A stretch of DNA of 64,000 bases. Source: Serinus canaria (taxonomy: Eukaryota; Chordata; Aves; Passeriformes; Fringillidae). The stretch spans positions 2,852,001 to 2,916,000 of the forward strand of contig NC_066333.1 of assembly GCF_022539315.1 (NCBI RefSeq), in the 5' to 3' direction. Numbering within the stretch: the first letter of the stretch is position 1; the number at the start of each line of letters is the position of its first letter. This document shows, piece after piece, positions 11,057-22,740 of this stretch. Position numbers and translations under genes: made by a program. Below the pieces are notes generated by a model. The model was not told where the DNA came from and made no database searches. It was given only the letters and a program-made list of their open reading frames with translations.

Positions 11057-11260
11057 TTCATAGAATTGTAGAATCACAGAGAGGTTTGGGTTGGAAGGGA
11101 CCATAAATGCCATGGGCAGGGACATCCAGGCTGCTCCAAGCCCCATCCAACTTGGCCTTGGACACTTCCAGGGATCCAGGGGCAGCCACAGCTTCTCTGG
11201 GCACCCTGTGCCAGGGCCTCAGCACCCTCACAGAGAGGTAAAATCCATCTGGAGCAGGTT
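11057..11260 (-). mobile_element. CR1 LINE 3'-end fragment, antisense
   Basis: The + strand has TAGAATTGTAGAATCACAGA, GGTTTGGGTTGGAAGGGACC, then GGGATCCAGGGGCAGCCACA and TGGGCACCCTGTGCCAGGGC. The usual segment between 'gggacc' and 'gccatgggcagggac' is shortened, so this copy carries an internal deletion of about 20-30 bases relative to other copies here. It is 5'-truncated. Confidence 0.92.
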
Positions 11261-11299
11261 TTGTGTGCTGGACCAGCAGACAGCCCTAAAGCGGATTTG

Positions 11300-14200
11300 A
11301 CACTTCCCAGCTTTGACCCAAGGAGCTCATGAGTGACACTGTGCTCCAGCACACCAGGAAAAGCCTTATCTGGGAGATACTGGAGCTTAGGCACGGCAGA
11401 CAGCCCCGTGAGGTCCTCCTGGGGTATCCTCTGTGGTGGCAGGCAGGGCCATGGCTGGGACAGCTCATTGCCCAGGGCAGTGGGTTTGGTGGGACCATGT
11501 CGTTCAGCTGCTGTGGGGAAGGGAAGGCAGGTCCCAAACCCACCTCTCTGCCCCTGGGGTCTGCCCCAGCCCTGCCCCTCAGCCCTTAGAGCCCTCCAGG
11601 CTCCTGCTGGGGCTCCCAGGAGCAGAGATGTCCCACCAGCTGTACCATGCTGTGGGTGATGCCAAGTGCATTCTTCAGGAGAGATAACAATAGCAGTTGG
11701 TCTATTTTTAATTCGGTTCCTTGACAGAACATTTAGCTGTTCCTCTTAGAGAAGAATTTTGTAATGGGTTCCTATCATGTCAATTTGGAAAGTGTTCCAG
11801 CCTCCCACTACTGAGAAGTGTAAAACTATTGGCAACATATGGCATCCCTGTGGAGCTATTTAATTGTACAAAGGGCTGCCAAAAGATAAAAAGGGACTGG
11901 GAAAAAAAATAAAAAACAACAACCAACCAACACAACTACTACAGCTCTGTTCTTCCCCTTTCAGCATCTAACAGCAAAACAGCTTGTTACATTTCCTAAA
12001 TCCTCTCTCAAACAAAGCTGGGCTGCTGCTTCCCTGCTTAATAAGCTGGGGACTCTCATGGTGTAACCAGGGATTTGACTCCAACCCAAGTTTCCAGTGG
12101 CTGAATTTTGATGCCAGTTGGGGGTGGAGGCTGCCCAGAGTGGGACCCTGCCCTACAGCCCCAGGGCTTCTAGTCGGGCTCAGCCTTGGGGATGGGCAGG
12201 TTGTGGGGCAGGAAGAGCCATGGGCAAGGTGGGGGGGGGGGGGCATGTGGAGCCTGGAGGGGGCAGGGGCAGTGCCAGGGCAGCTGAGGGTGCCCCTGAT
12301 GTGTCTGCAGCTCAAACTGCACCCCAAGGACAACCTCCAGGGGCTGCTTCTCAGGGCTTGTGGATATGCTGTTGTTGAACTCACTGTCATACAAACAGAA
12401 CACATCTTAAGGGTCCCAAGGAGCTACATCAATTTTATGGGGGTTTTTAGGAGGGTTTGAAGGGTTTTCTTGAGAGCAGCTGGCAAAAATCAGCTTCTGA
12501 ATGTCTGACTGACCTTCAGGCTCTGCCTCACTGGGTGTGGGCATGGCCTTCTTTCACCCCTGCACCCCATGCTGGGCAAAATTGGTTCTGGATTGAGGGT
12601 CTCTGCCCAAAACAGCCATCAGCACCATCCCTGGGTGTGTGGTACCTTCACCTGCAGCAGCACATCCCTGCTCCAGACCCAGGCACGTGCACAACACCCT
12701 TCCAGGGTGGAGGCAAAGCAGAGCATGCAACAGAACTCTTTATTTGCTTTTTGTGCAAATTGGAGAAGTTTCCACACCTTGGGGACACTCTGGAGGTGTT
12801 AGGGTCTCACATCCATCAGTGATCCCTGGCCTGGGGAAACGCCTCTCCTGCCCTGTAGAAACTTCATGAACAGAGAGAACAAACCACCCTGGTGAAGGAT
12901 GTGAGGGGACTTGAGGCCAAAACAACCCCCAGTGAAACAGGCAGCAAGAGAACTTCTTGTGTCAGAGACTGGAAGGCTGCAAAAAATTGTGGCACTGTTG
13001 AAATGCCAGTGAAGGGAAGGAAAAGCATGAAAACTCCAAGGAATCTCCATGATTCATGTTGAATGGTACAAACCACACACAGCTGTGGCACGTCTGTGGC
13101 TAGAAAGGTCAAAGCCCCATCAAGGTTTTGTAAGGGGACACAAGAGGGGGTTGTCTGAAAGAATAAGGAGGGGAAAAAAAAGCAAAACACACAAGGCAGG
13201 GAAGGTGTCAGCCAAGATCTCTTCAGATTCTTGAGAGAGAAGAGGTGGAAGAGAAACCAAAAATATCCAGTCTGTCACCAAAACCGCCCCTGTGCTAGAA
13301 ACCTGGAGAGGCACAGACTGCACAGCTCTGTGGGAGCAGCTCCAGGTTTCATCCTCACTACACAGGCAGTGCTAGAGCAGGAAGACTGGATCACCTGGAT
13401 CCTCCTCTTGGATGGGGAAAAACATGCATTCAGATGGATTTTCAGAAAAACTTCAGACCCCATTTCTCATAGTCAATTTACCAATGATTTTCTCATTTTG
13501 CTGGTGTTGGACTAAGGCTGTGATGAGTCCTCATCCCCATCCCTGCCAAGAGCAGCCTGAGGGTCTCTAGGGACAGTGCAGCTGTGACCATTCTTATCCT
13601 GCCCTCCACTGCTGGCCCTCACTGGAGTGACTGGAAAACCCCACAGGGAACCCATCTCATCCCCATGGAATATCTAAACAGATCTTTTGCCTGCTTTCTG
13701 CTGTTCAGCCAGCCTTTCCTGACAATAAAGGAAGGAATAGCCTGACAGACATACAAATACCTTGACTGAGATGTAAGATCTGAATCCCAGATCTTTCCTC
13801 TCCTGAGCTGAAGTCACCAGGGTGATTTTGGAAAGTTCTCCTGCGATCCCAGCACACACATGGGGCTTGGCCTCTGTGGGAGGAAGAAGCCTGAGTGCAT
13901 TACTCCATGAAGGGCTGTTCAGCTCTCCACTGGATGCATTATTTATAGCAGGACCTGCAGTAAATTAGTGTGTGATGAGCTCTCAGATGGAGCCTTTGTG
14001 CTGGCTCAGTCCCACTAATGCAGCCTGTGGAAAATCCCACACAAAGGGAGCTCCAGCAACAGCACCCACAGAACTTCCCTGTGCTCCTAAGATCATTCTC
14101 TGGTGGTTTTTGCATGAATTGGAGCAAAAGGTGGCATTGTCAAGGCCAATCTAGTCTTTATTAGTGCATGTTGGATTTCATTAGTAAAAGATTTTATTGC

Positions 14201-15178
14201 GTAGCAAATAATCACATCTGGGAAGTCTGACAGGGAAAAATCACTACCTAAAATCACATTTTTGGGTAATCAGAGGAGTAACAAATGCTGAATTAACTCA
14301 TTCTCTTTTCCTAAGTTGGGCTGGACTTCATTAGTAAAGGAATTATTTCACTGTGAAAGAAGTTAACAGCTCAGACAAAAGCTAGAACTCTTTTCTTGAC
14401 CAAATGCTTTTCAAGAACTCATCTCTGTCCTCACTCCCTTTTGCAGCAGAGCTGACTTATCATTCCAAAGACAGAGGTTTCTGAGGTTGTCCTAACAGCT
14501 TTGTGTTATGGCTTGGACTCAGCATTTGGGAAACCCACAATGGGACCTGCAGGATGTACCTGGCAGGACCCTCAGGACCACCAGCACAGCTTGGGCTGGA
14601 CTGGGCCCCCCAGAATAATTCTTCAGTGAGAGTGCCCCATGTGGAAAAGCAAGAGCTGGGGAATCTCTGGGCACCAGAGATGGTGAGTTCATGTGTTTCT
14701 CTATTTCTATGATCCTCCCCTGCCTTCCAGCCATCCCTTTCTGCTGCTCCCACAGCGTCCCCTTCTCCCTGAGATGCCTGCTCCCATCCACCCCAGCCCC
14801 ACAGCCACTGGAATTCCCTCTTTCCCTGGTTTCACCCCCAGCTCTGTGTGACACTGTCCCTCCTGGAACATCTCAGAAGTGTTGGGGACAGCACAATCCT
14901 GAGGGAACACGGGACTGGGTTGGACATGAGGTGCTGGATTAGCTCAAGGAAAAGCCAGAGCTGGCTTTGTGTGGCCCTGAACTCAGGGATATCATGTTTC
15001 CTTCTTTTTAATAAGAATGGGTTTTAAAATGGTTTCATCTCAATATAAACTGGGAAAGTCTTTGGCATGTCAACACTTTTCACTGAAATGAGAAATGCTT
15101 TCCACTGGACACTAAAAATGAGTGGATCCTGCTGTCTCACCCTAGACTTAATATTTCAGTGAAATAAGGAATCTCATT
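11300..15178. other. Unannotated stretch with possible regulatory blocks
   Basis: No gene or transposon is recognised. A run of 13 G lies near 12231-12243. An AT-rich block near 11690-11890 contains AGATAACAATAGCAG and GAGCTATTTAATTGTAC and might be conserved non-coding sequence. A direct repeat around CTTCATTAGTAAA/TTTCATTAGTAAA lies at 14173-14198 and 14323-14348. Open frames up to 158 aa overlap on opposite strands and have no recognisable domains. Confidence 0.45.
14160..14360. promoter_or_regulatory. Paired TTCATTAGTAAA motif block, possible regulatory element
   Basis: GGATTTCATTAGTAAAAGAT at 14173 recurs as GGACTTCATTAGTAAAGGAA at 14323, about 150 bases apart, with TTATTAGTGCATG just upstream at about 14158. 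The intervening DNA is AT-rich and not a repeat I recognise. A spaced pair of ATTAG (homeodomain-like) cores would fit an enhancer, but this is inference. Confidence 0.25.
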
Positions 15179-15232
15179 GAAACCAAACCAAATCAAACCA
15201 ACCAACCAAAAACTAAACAAAAAAAAAATGAA
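15179..15232. repeat. A-rich (CCAAA)n-type simple repeat
   Basis: The stretch is built of AACCAAACCAAATCAAACC followed by ACCAACCAACC and an A run. It is degenerate simple sequence. Confidence 0.85.
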
Positions 15233-15905
15233 CAGCCCAAACCAGATGAGAAACACTCAAACAGAAGAGAGGATGAGAAAGGCTGATGCAGGATGTCCTA
15301 TTTTGCTGCAGAATATCTTTGTGTGGAACAAATCTCTCCAGGCTCTCCTCTTTTACACTGGCTCCCCTTAAAACTGCTTTTTCTTTCTTTGGTTGAGCTA
15401 TTTAGAACCCATCCAGAGACACTGCACTTGTAGGCACCTGAGGAATCTTCAAGTAGAAGAAATGCAGAGGACAAACCTCAGCTTTTTGCAGAGAGGTGTT
15501 TTTTTTTAGTCAGATCTAAATTGCAATATCAGTAACCTGAGGTCTTTTAAATAAAAATCCAACCACAGGAACTACGTGTGCAGGGGAAAAGGTTGCTGAT
15601 TTCTCAGAAAAGTTTCTTGTTTCGGTTCTTATTTTATTGTTGCCATAAGATTTTGCTGTTAGGTGAGCAGGGGGACAAGGTTGTTCTTATTGTCACAATA
15701 TAAGAGCAGAAGAAGGGACTCTTACTACTTTTTCTTCAGCACAGTAATGTTAAAAGTAGTGTTTAGAGTATTGCCAGGGGGAGAGGGGCTGTGGTCATCT
15801 GCAGACCCTGGGAACAAAGGTCGTTCCATCAAATTTCTGGCAGATATTCCTGGTGCTGGAGAAGAGAATGCTCCAGGGACACCTTAGACCTGACAGATCC
15901 TCAAG
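15233..15905. other. Unannotated sequence
   Basis: No gene or recognised repeat is seen apart from short A and T runs. Confidence 0.5.
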
Positions 15906-16172
15906 AGGCTCCAGGAGAACTGGAGAGGGACTTGGGAGAAGGGATGGAGGGACAGGACAAGGGGAATGGCTCCCACTGCCAGAGGGCAGAGTTGGATGGG
16001 ATATTGGGAAGGAATTTCTCTCTGTGAGGGTGGGCAGGCCCTGGCACAGAGTGCCCAGAGCAGCTGTGGCTGCCCCTGGATCCCTGGCAGTGCCCAAGGC
16101 CAGGCTGGACACGGCTTGGAGCAGCCTGGGACAGTGGGAGGTGTCCCTGCCATGGCAGGGGTGGGACCTGAA
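15906..16172 (+). mobile_element. CR1 LINE 3'-end fragment, sense
   Basis: The + strand carries the CR1 3' UTR in forward order: GAACTGGAGAGGGACTTGGG, GGATATTGGGAAGGAATTTC, AGGGTGGGCAGGCCCTGGCA, CTGCCCCTGGATCCCTGGCA, and CCATGGCAGGGGTGGGACCT. The final CR1 tail (ATTCTGTG repeat) is missing; similarity ends near 16172. The fragment is closely related to those at 30069 and 38710. Confidence 0.93.
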
Positions 16173-19100
16173 AGACATAGAGGAAGAGATGGATCAGCAA
16201 ACTCCCTCTGAGTGCAGAGATTGCAAGACTAAAATAAAAGTTCCCAAAACTCAAGCAGAGTTACAACTTGCAAATTTATTTTAAATTAAAAATCCCAGGT
16301 CACACAGACAAAAAAAGAAAGCAAGATGGATGAAATAAAAACCCAGAAAAATTAGTATTTTGCTTCAATTTTCAATAAAGAAGCTGCTACAGGACACAAG
16401 GGCACAGGGACGATCACTAATGAGCATGAGATTTATAAAAATGGAAATTTCAGCATCCAAGGTGAAAGCAAAAGTGAAGGAGCTTTAATGCACTGAAGCC
16501 AGGGGGAACAAATAATCCAACCCAGACTCCTGAAAGAACTGGCACACGAAATCATGAGTCCACTCTCCAGGATTTTTAACACATAAGTCAAGCAGAAAAA
16601 TGACAAGCCAGTTTTAAAAAAGAAATAAAGGATCCAGGCAACTAGAGACATCAACGGTATGCAAAGCTCAGAATCAATTTGCAAGGAAAGAATAATTAAA
16701 GACCCGAAGGTAAATGGAAAATCGGATCAAATATAACAAATAAAACACTTGGATGATCCTGACAAGGGAAGTAATAGAAGCAGAATGAAATGTAATAGTA
16801 CAAAGTGCAGAGCTGTGCACTCTGGGAGTAATAACACGAATTTCTGCTTGGAGCTTGGGTCTCATCACTTGGAAATGGCAGAAGAGAGAAAGAGAGAAAG
16901 TTGTTTGCACTCCTCTGTCACAGGGGATGGGGAGCTGCCAGCATGGAGCAGCTCTGGAAAAGGCTTATCCCAGCTTTTCCCACTGGGAATGGGTGAGGGT
17001 GAGAACTGTCCCTGCCCAGGTGTGACCACAGCCAGGAGCTCTGCAGACCTCTCCCCCCTTGAAGGGGCAGGGAAAGGCTCTGGAAGGGGCTGAGCTCATC
17101 TGCCCAGAGAGAGGGAGGCTTGGCTGGTGCAGGAGGGGCAAACAATGGCCAAAAAAACCTGAGTGCAACGAGAGAAGGGGGAATAAACAGAGAGGAGGAA
17201 GGAAAGCTTAAGCTAAAGGACTGTCTTGGAACAAGAACAAATGCAGCATGCAGGCCATGAAAGCATTCAGGGAGTTATGAGAAGATTTTTAATAGAAGAG
17301 CAGCAGTAATGGTGTGGAAAAGTCTCCTGAAGATGAGGGGAAGGAGAAAACCAAACCCTGGCTTGGAGAAGAGATGGAGACATTCCTGGTGGGCTGTGTG
17401 GTGTGGGTGCTGGAGGTCTTTTCTCATCTTCTGGCTGGGGAGGGTGATGTGAGAAAAGGGGATGAGCAGGAGGTGACAGGTGTGGCTCAGCATTCCTGCA
17501 GCACAGCCAGACTTGCCTGCTTGCTTCTCCTGGAGGGGCAGCAATGATGGGCACCACAAAGTGCCTCTGGGATCTCTGAATGTTCAACCTTTCACATGAT
17601 TCTCTTAGGAAAATCACCTGGTTTGTGGGAACTTTATTATTCCTTTGCCACTGAAGTAATGTTTGAGTGTTAGTGTTGATTGTACAGACAAAATAACACT
17701 GAAAGTGAGAAAATGGGGAAAATTAGAGCTGCCAGCAGATTTTCATCTGGAAGAGACAAGAAAGACAGATTTGGGCAATATTAAGCTAGAAGGGACAGAG
17801 CTGGGAAAGTCCATTCTAACCTCCACAAGCACCTGCTTTCACCCCAGGTATTGGTGCTTGGCTGTGGTGTTTCTGAAAGGCTGCAGCAGAAGAGATTCCC
17901 CATCACATCCTGGATAAAATGTTAGTTCTTTGTAGAAGGGCAGTGCTTTGAGACTGGACATCAACCCAGGAGCTTTCTCTGTGTGAATATTAACTCATCT
18001 TTCTCCCATGTGCATGGCTCAGAGTCTGCTCCACTGACAGATTAAATCCTCATGGTGCTGAGCTGTGTCCAGCAGTGCAGGCTGGGCACAACCTCTCTGC
18101 AGGGCCCCTGGCAGCTCCTGGTGTTGAGAGGGTTAATTGTGCAGGGAGTTGGGAGACAGGCTCAGCTCTCACCTGCCCTTCCCTTGCCCTGGTGCACTTC
18201 CCACTCTAAACACACCTCTAAGGCACGGGCAGGGTTTGCTGATGTGCTGCTGGAGCAGGAGGCAGAGCAGAGCCTGGATTTTTAACTGTCCCTGGGATCA
18301 CCGGTCACCTGAGGTGGGGACACCATAGCTGGACAGGCAGGATGAACCCCCTGCAGTGTTCCTGTGGTCTGAAGGCACATCTACATTCCATCTGTTTGCT
18401 GCTGGCCTGTGAAATCAGAAAGTGCTGCTCTCCATCATGGCTGGAGCCACTATTCAAATCCACTTGGATCACAGAGTAATTTTTCCACTCTGTTTAAGGT
18501 TTCTTTTGCAAGTGCCACTCCATGTCTCTTGATTTGATTTCCTTGTACCTTTTTAAATCCATTTTTAATAGGTTTCCAGATTTTTAATGGCTTTAGAGAT
18601 TTCTTTTCTCCTTCATGTCTATGTTGTTGATTGTAAGACTGGCTTTTGGATGTCTCCTTTCTTTGATACCTCGCTTGCCTGGGTCGTCTTTGCACTTATC
18701 CTTTAAACACATTCCCAATGTACTTGGTTTACTTCATTGAGCATTTTTGAAAGCATTGCCTTTGCTTTTCCTCTCAACTCTGTTATCTGAATACATCTTA
18801 GGTAATTAATCAGCTCCCATTGATCTGAACATAAATTTCCAGATTTTTCAGACATTCATTACATGTGCTGAATAGAAGTGAGAGTGGCTGGATGAGAGAA
18901 TTCATACCTGACAAACAGCCCATCCAGATCTGAGCTGTTCCTTCTCCTTGTGCTCTTCTCATTGAGTAGCTCAGGGCAGGGGGGGGAGTGATGTTTTTCA
19001 GACAGCTGTGAGTCAGAAGCAAAAGCTCAGAATATAAATTCACTCTCTTAAGGGCTCTTCTTTCCAGTTCCTCTGGATCAGCAGCCATTTCTGAATTGGA

Positions 19101-19296
19101 TACAACCAGGATTAGCAGGTCCTGAGAGCTGCTGTTTCATTCCTGAGCCCACCTTCTGTTTAACACATCTGGATCCCAAAGCCTGGCCATGGGAAGCTGG
19201 ACTGGGTGACCCTGAGCTCCTCTCTGCTTGCTGGAGCACCAGTTACCTCCCCTCACCCTGAAACCCAGCCCAGAGCTCTTCAGCTGTGCCCTGAGA
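16173..19296. other. Unannotated stretch
   Basis: No gene or recognised transposon is seen. 16230-16900 is A-rich on the + strand with many short A runs. An 18.4-18.8 kb portion is T-rich. Open frames up to 116 aa have no recognisable domain. Confidence 0.45.
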
Positions 19297-19749
19297 ACTG
19301 AAAACGGGCAGCAAAAAACAGCTTTAGGTCCAAATTAAAGGACACAGTCTCAAGCTATGTCAGGGATGGTATAGGTTGAATATTAGAAAGAAATTTTTCA
19401 GCAAAAGAATAATAAAATACTGGAATGCTCTTCCCAGGGAGTGGTAGAATCACCATCTCTGGATGTGTTTAAAAACAGACTGGCCATGGCACTTGGTGCT
19501 ATGGTCTGGTTGAGGTGCTAGGGCACAGGTTGGACTCGATGATCTTAGAGGTCTCCTCCAGCCTCGTTATTCTGTGATTCTGTGACTCTGTGACATAGGT
19601 GGAGAGGCAGGAAATCATGCCACAGCTTTCTCTCCACTGTCATGGGGGACTGAGGACAGGTAGTAAAAAACAACTTTAGGTCCACATTAAAGGACATAGG
19701 GGGAAAGGCAGTAAGTCATGCCATAGCTTTGTCTCCACTGTCCTGGGGG
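19297..19749. repeat. About 100-bp tandem duplication, first copy split by a CR1
   Basis: The intact second copy lies at 19649-19749. The first copy is 19297-19346 plus 19598-19648, separated by a CR1. Shared blocks include GCAAAAAACAGCTTTAGGTC against GTAAAAAACAACTTTAGGTC and, to the right of the CR1, GTCTCCACTGTCCTGGGGG against TCTCCACTGTCATGGGGG. The intact copy again acts as an empty site for the insertion. Confidence 0.85.
19347..19591 (+). mobile_element. CR1 LINE 3' end, sense, with tail
   Basis: The + strand reads TCAAGCTATGTCAGGGATGG, GAATATTAGAAAGAAATTTT, CTTCCCAGGGAGTGGTAGAA, GGTTGGACTCGATGATCTTA, and ends in the CR1 tail ATTCTGTGATTCTGTGACTC. The 5' truncation is at about 19347. 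The flanks GACACA (19341-19346) and GACATA (19592-19597) differ at one base, and may be a short target duplication, which CR1 often lacks. Its sequence differs from the GGATCCAGGGGCAGCC-type copies, so it is another CR1 subfamily. Confidence 0.9.
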
Positions 19750-21663
19750 AGGAGGTTGCCAAGGCAGAAAGACGTGGATGTGATTCACTGAGAGGTGGTA
19801 GAAGTGCAGCCAGCCAGCAAAGCCACACAGCATTGACATGAGGGGCCCCAAGACCCCACCTGTTTAATCTCAGGGTGTCCTGGTGTGGGTTTTTCATTGA
19901 GTTATATCAAGCTGCACAACATTATCCTCCTTGCTACTATAATCAGTACTCCTGGAGGTGCAGGATTTGCTCAGAACTGGGTTAAAAAGCAGCCCCAGCC
20001 CTCACATGGCTGGACCAGCTGCTGCCACCTTTACCCCAAGCACAATCACCCATCCCAATGACACTGAATTCAGAAAAGCCACTCTTCTACCACTGGAAAT
20101 TTGCAGAGCAGTTCCCAAATAGTGAAGGCTTGTTAGGGGAACATTTTCTGCATATTTAAAGAGCTTTGAGCCCTATATGCACGTACCTCATTGGGCTTCA
20201 CTGCCAAAAGTGCAATTAATGGGTTTTGTGCTGCAGTGCAGGGCAGGAATAGCACTGCCTCCTCTTTGTGCTCTGTGTGGTCTCCTGCTGTGAAGAAGGA
20301 GGGAAGTATTGGTAAGCAGGATGAAAAAAAAGTATGAATTGCACCTCTCAGTGAGTGGCCATGAAGGATGTAGGCCGTGGGTAGGGCATGGATCAGATAA
20401 ACTCATCCTGCAACAACTCATCCTCATCTCCCTGGCAAATCACATGGAAGGTGTTTGTAATGCAAAGAGCTCAGGTTAATCAAATCCTCCCTCTCTGTGG
20501 ATATATTTATGTGGTCACTCCTTAGTTTATCCCCACACTTTGGTTTCAGCTGGGAGATTTTCAGAGTAAGCTGCAAACCAGCCTGAAAGAAGGGTGTTGA
20601 AACTACATCTGAATGAAAACCTAATTACTTCTGCTAGGAAAACACAGTTGTGGGTCAGAGAGAGCAGAGGAAAACACTGTTATGGGTCAGGGGGAGCAGA
20701 GCAGTCCAGGATCATGGCCAGCACCATGTTTCAGAGGGATCATTCTTTCAATGCTTAGTTATTATGAACTCTACCTCTTATTTACCCTGTCTCTTGATCC
20801 TTTTTCCCCAAGCATGGAATTTGCTCATGCAGTACAACTGTCTATCAGAAATCACTGTAGCAAACTGATTTCCAGTTGTCAGGCCTAAAGATATTTTTAT
20901 TTTAGTCAAATATTCTGTTCCACTAATTCAGTCAGCTCACCCACAAGTTTAACAACTGCTCCAAAGAATGTGCATGTGAATATGATTTGCTGGTATTCCT
21001 GCTTTTTGAGATGGGCTGTGTCTGGTGTGTGCATGAGAATGATTTAATATTTAAAGGGACTGAAGAGGATTTGAAGAATCTTCAGAGCTGAAGAAGTTTG
21101 TGAAAAAAAATCTTCTTTCTGGTTTAAAATGGATTAGAAATATGGATTCTGTTTATTGCTGCAGACTCAGTTTTCCCAGTGTTCAATGCAGCCTAGGGAA
21201 AAATTTTATTTCATCATGCAGTATGGATCTAATCCTACAAGGTCTCAAATAACCAGGAAAAAGCCACTGAAATTAGCAGGATGGCTGCTGTGCATGGCAA
21301 TAATATGTTAGTGCAGGCATTGGTGTGCAGAAACTGGACTGTTCAACACAGAAAATCAAACCCCAGCTTGAGCTGGGGGTCAGGAGCTAAAGGCAGCTTG
21401 TGGGTTGCTCTTGCCTCGTGCCCATCTCCAGCCCAGCCTCACATGGAGCCAGCCCTGCCCTCTGCAGAGTGCCTGCTCTGTGTGCCCAGAGAGCTCCTGT
21501 CCCTCTGGACAGGGCTGTGGACACTGCACCATGGTTGTCCATCTGTGTCTGGCACAGGAGAGGACATCTCTGCTGCTGCCTGGGTCCCTCTGGGTCAGCA
21601 CCCCTGGCTCTTCTGGGCCCTGGCAGGGCCTCTGCTTTTGCTGGGCCCTTATGGGATGTGACC
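19750..21663. other. Unannotated sequence
   Basis: No gene or transposon is recognised. A 32-bp near-tandem duplication lies at about 20637-20700, with GGAAAACACAGTTGTGGGTC followed by GGAAAACACTGTTATGGGTC. Confidence 0.5.
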
Positions 21664-21675
21664 CTGCCCCTGTGT

Positions 21676-22016
21676 CCAGCCCTGGGGGCACCTCTGGGTG
21701 CTGTGCCCAGCCCTGGGGGCACCTCTGGGTGCTGTGTCCAGCTCTGGGGGCACCTCTGGGTGCTGTGCCCAGCTCTGGGGGCACCTCTGGGTGCCGTGTC
21801 CAGCCCTGGAGGCACCTCTGGGTGCCGTGTCCAGCCCTGGGGGCACCTCTGGGTGCTGTGCCCAGCCCTGGGGGCACCTCTGGGTGCTGTGCCCAGCCCT
21901 GGGGGCACCTCTGGGTGCTGTGTCCAGCCCTGGGGGCACCTCTGGGTGCTGTGTCCAGCCCTGGGGGCACCTCTGGGTGCTGTGTCCAGCCCTGGGGGCA
22001 CCTCTGGGTGCTGTGT
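21676..22016. repeat. 31-bp minisatellite, 11 full units
   Basis: The CCAG start of the unit recurs every 31 bases from 21676 to 22017. Each unit contains CCCTGGGGGCACCTCTGGGT with a variable TGTGTCC, TGTGCCC or CGTGTCC. Units are nearly identical, suggesting recent expansion. The twelfth start at 22017 runs on into ordinary CR1 sequence. Confidence 0.93.
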
Positions 22017-22139
22017 CCAGCTCTGGGAGCTCCTGGAGCTGGGGCAGGGCCTGGAGCAGCTCCATGCCCAGGAAAGGCTGAGGGAGCTGGGGCTGCTCAG
22101 CCTGGAGAGGGGAGAGCCAGGGAGAGGGGCCTCAGCCCT

Positions 22140-22530
22140 ATCTGTCCCAGTCTGTCCCTGTCTGGCTGTCCCTGTCCCTCTCTTTGTGCCCCAGGCCCAG
22201 CCATGGCCCCAGAGCCTGGGCAGGGCTGAGCCCAGCCCAGTCTGTCCCTGTCTGTCTGTCCTGTCTGTCCTGTCTCTCCTGTCTGTCTGTCCCAGTCTGT
22301 CCCTGTCTGTCCCAGTCTGTCCCTGTCTGTCTGTCCCTGTCCCTCCCTGTGTGCCCCATGGCCCCAGAGCCCCGGGCAGGGCTGAGCCCAGCCCAGTCTG
22401 TCCCTGTCTGTCCCTGTCTGTCCCTGTCTGTCCCTGTCTGTCTGTCCCTGTCTGTCTGTCCCTGTCTGTCTGTCCCTGTCCCTCCCTGTGTGCCCCTTGG
22501 TCCCAGAGCAGGCCTGAGCCCAGCAATTCC
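22140..22530. repeat. CTGTCCCTGT microsatellite with a higher-order unit
   Basis: Short CTGTCCCTGTCTGTC tracts alternate with a GC-rich block containing GGCCCCAGAGCC and GCTGAGCCCAGCCCAGTCTG. The block begins near 22203 and 22360, with a diverged third copy near 22498, giving a higher-order repeat of roughly 135-157 bp. The first and second copies are very similar. Confidence 0.88.
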
Positions 22531-22740
22531 CCTGCCCAGGAGGCAGAGCTGCTGCCCTGGGCAGAGCCAGCCCTGAGCAGAGCCCAGAGGGGCTCTGGGG
22601 GCTCCTCCCTGGGCTATTCCAGAGCCACATGGACACTCTGCTGTGCCCTGGGCTCTGGGCTGGCCCTGCCTGAGCAGGGAGGTGCCACCAGATGAGCCCA
22701 CCGTGGTCCCTTCCAGCCTGACCCACCCTGGGATTCTGTG

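Larger units (their letters stand above)
21664..22740 (+). mobile_element. CR1 LINE expanded internally into satellite arrays
   Basis: CR1 landmarks appear in forward order but are pushed apart. CTGTGTCCAGCTCTGGG is followed near 22050-22112 by AGGCTGAGGGAGCTGGGGCT and GCTCAGCCTGGAGAGGGGAG. At 22610-22740 come CTATTCCAGAGCCACATGGA, GCCTGAGCAGGGAGGTGCCA, CCGTGGTCCCTTCCAGCCTG and a final GGGATTCTGTG tail. Between and before these sit a 31-bp minisatellite (21676-22016) and a CTGTCCCTGT-based array (22140-22490). The minisatellite unit resembles the CR1 segment 'ctgtgtccagctctgggg', so the array probably grew from CR1 sequence. Open frames here, including one of 431 aa, are low-complexity repeat translations. 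Confidence 0.75.

Noticed and set aside
21400..22695. Open frames of 379 and 431 aa on opposite strands
   Set aside because: They translate a 31-bp minisatellite and a CTGTCCCTGT array in several registers at once. The periodic low-complexity products and simultaneous openness on both strands show repeat, not gene.
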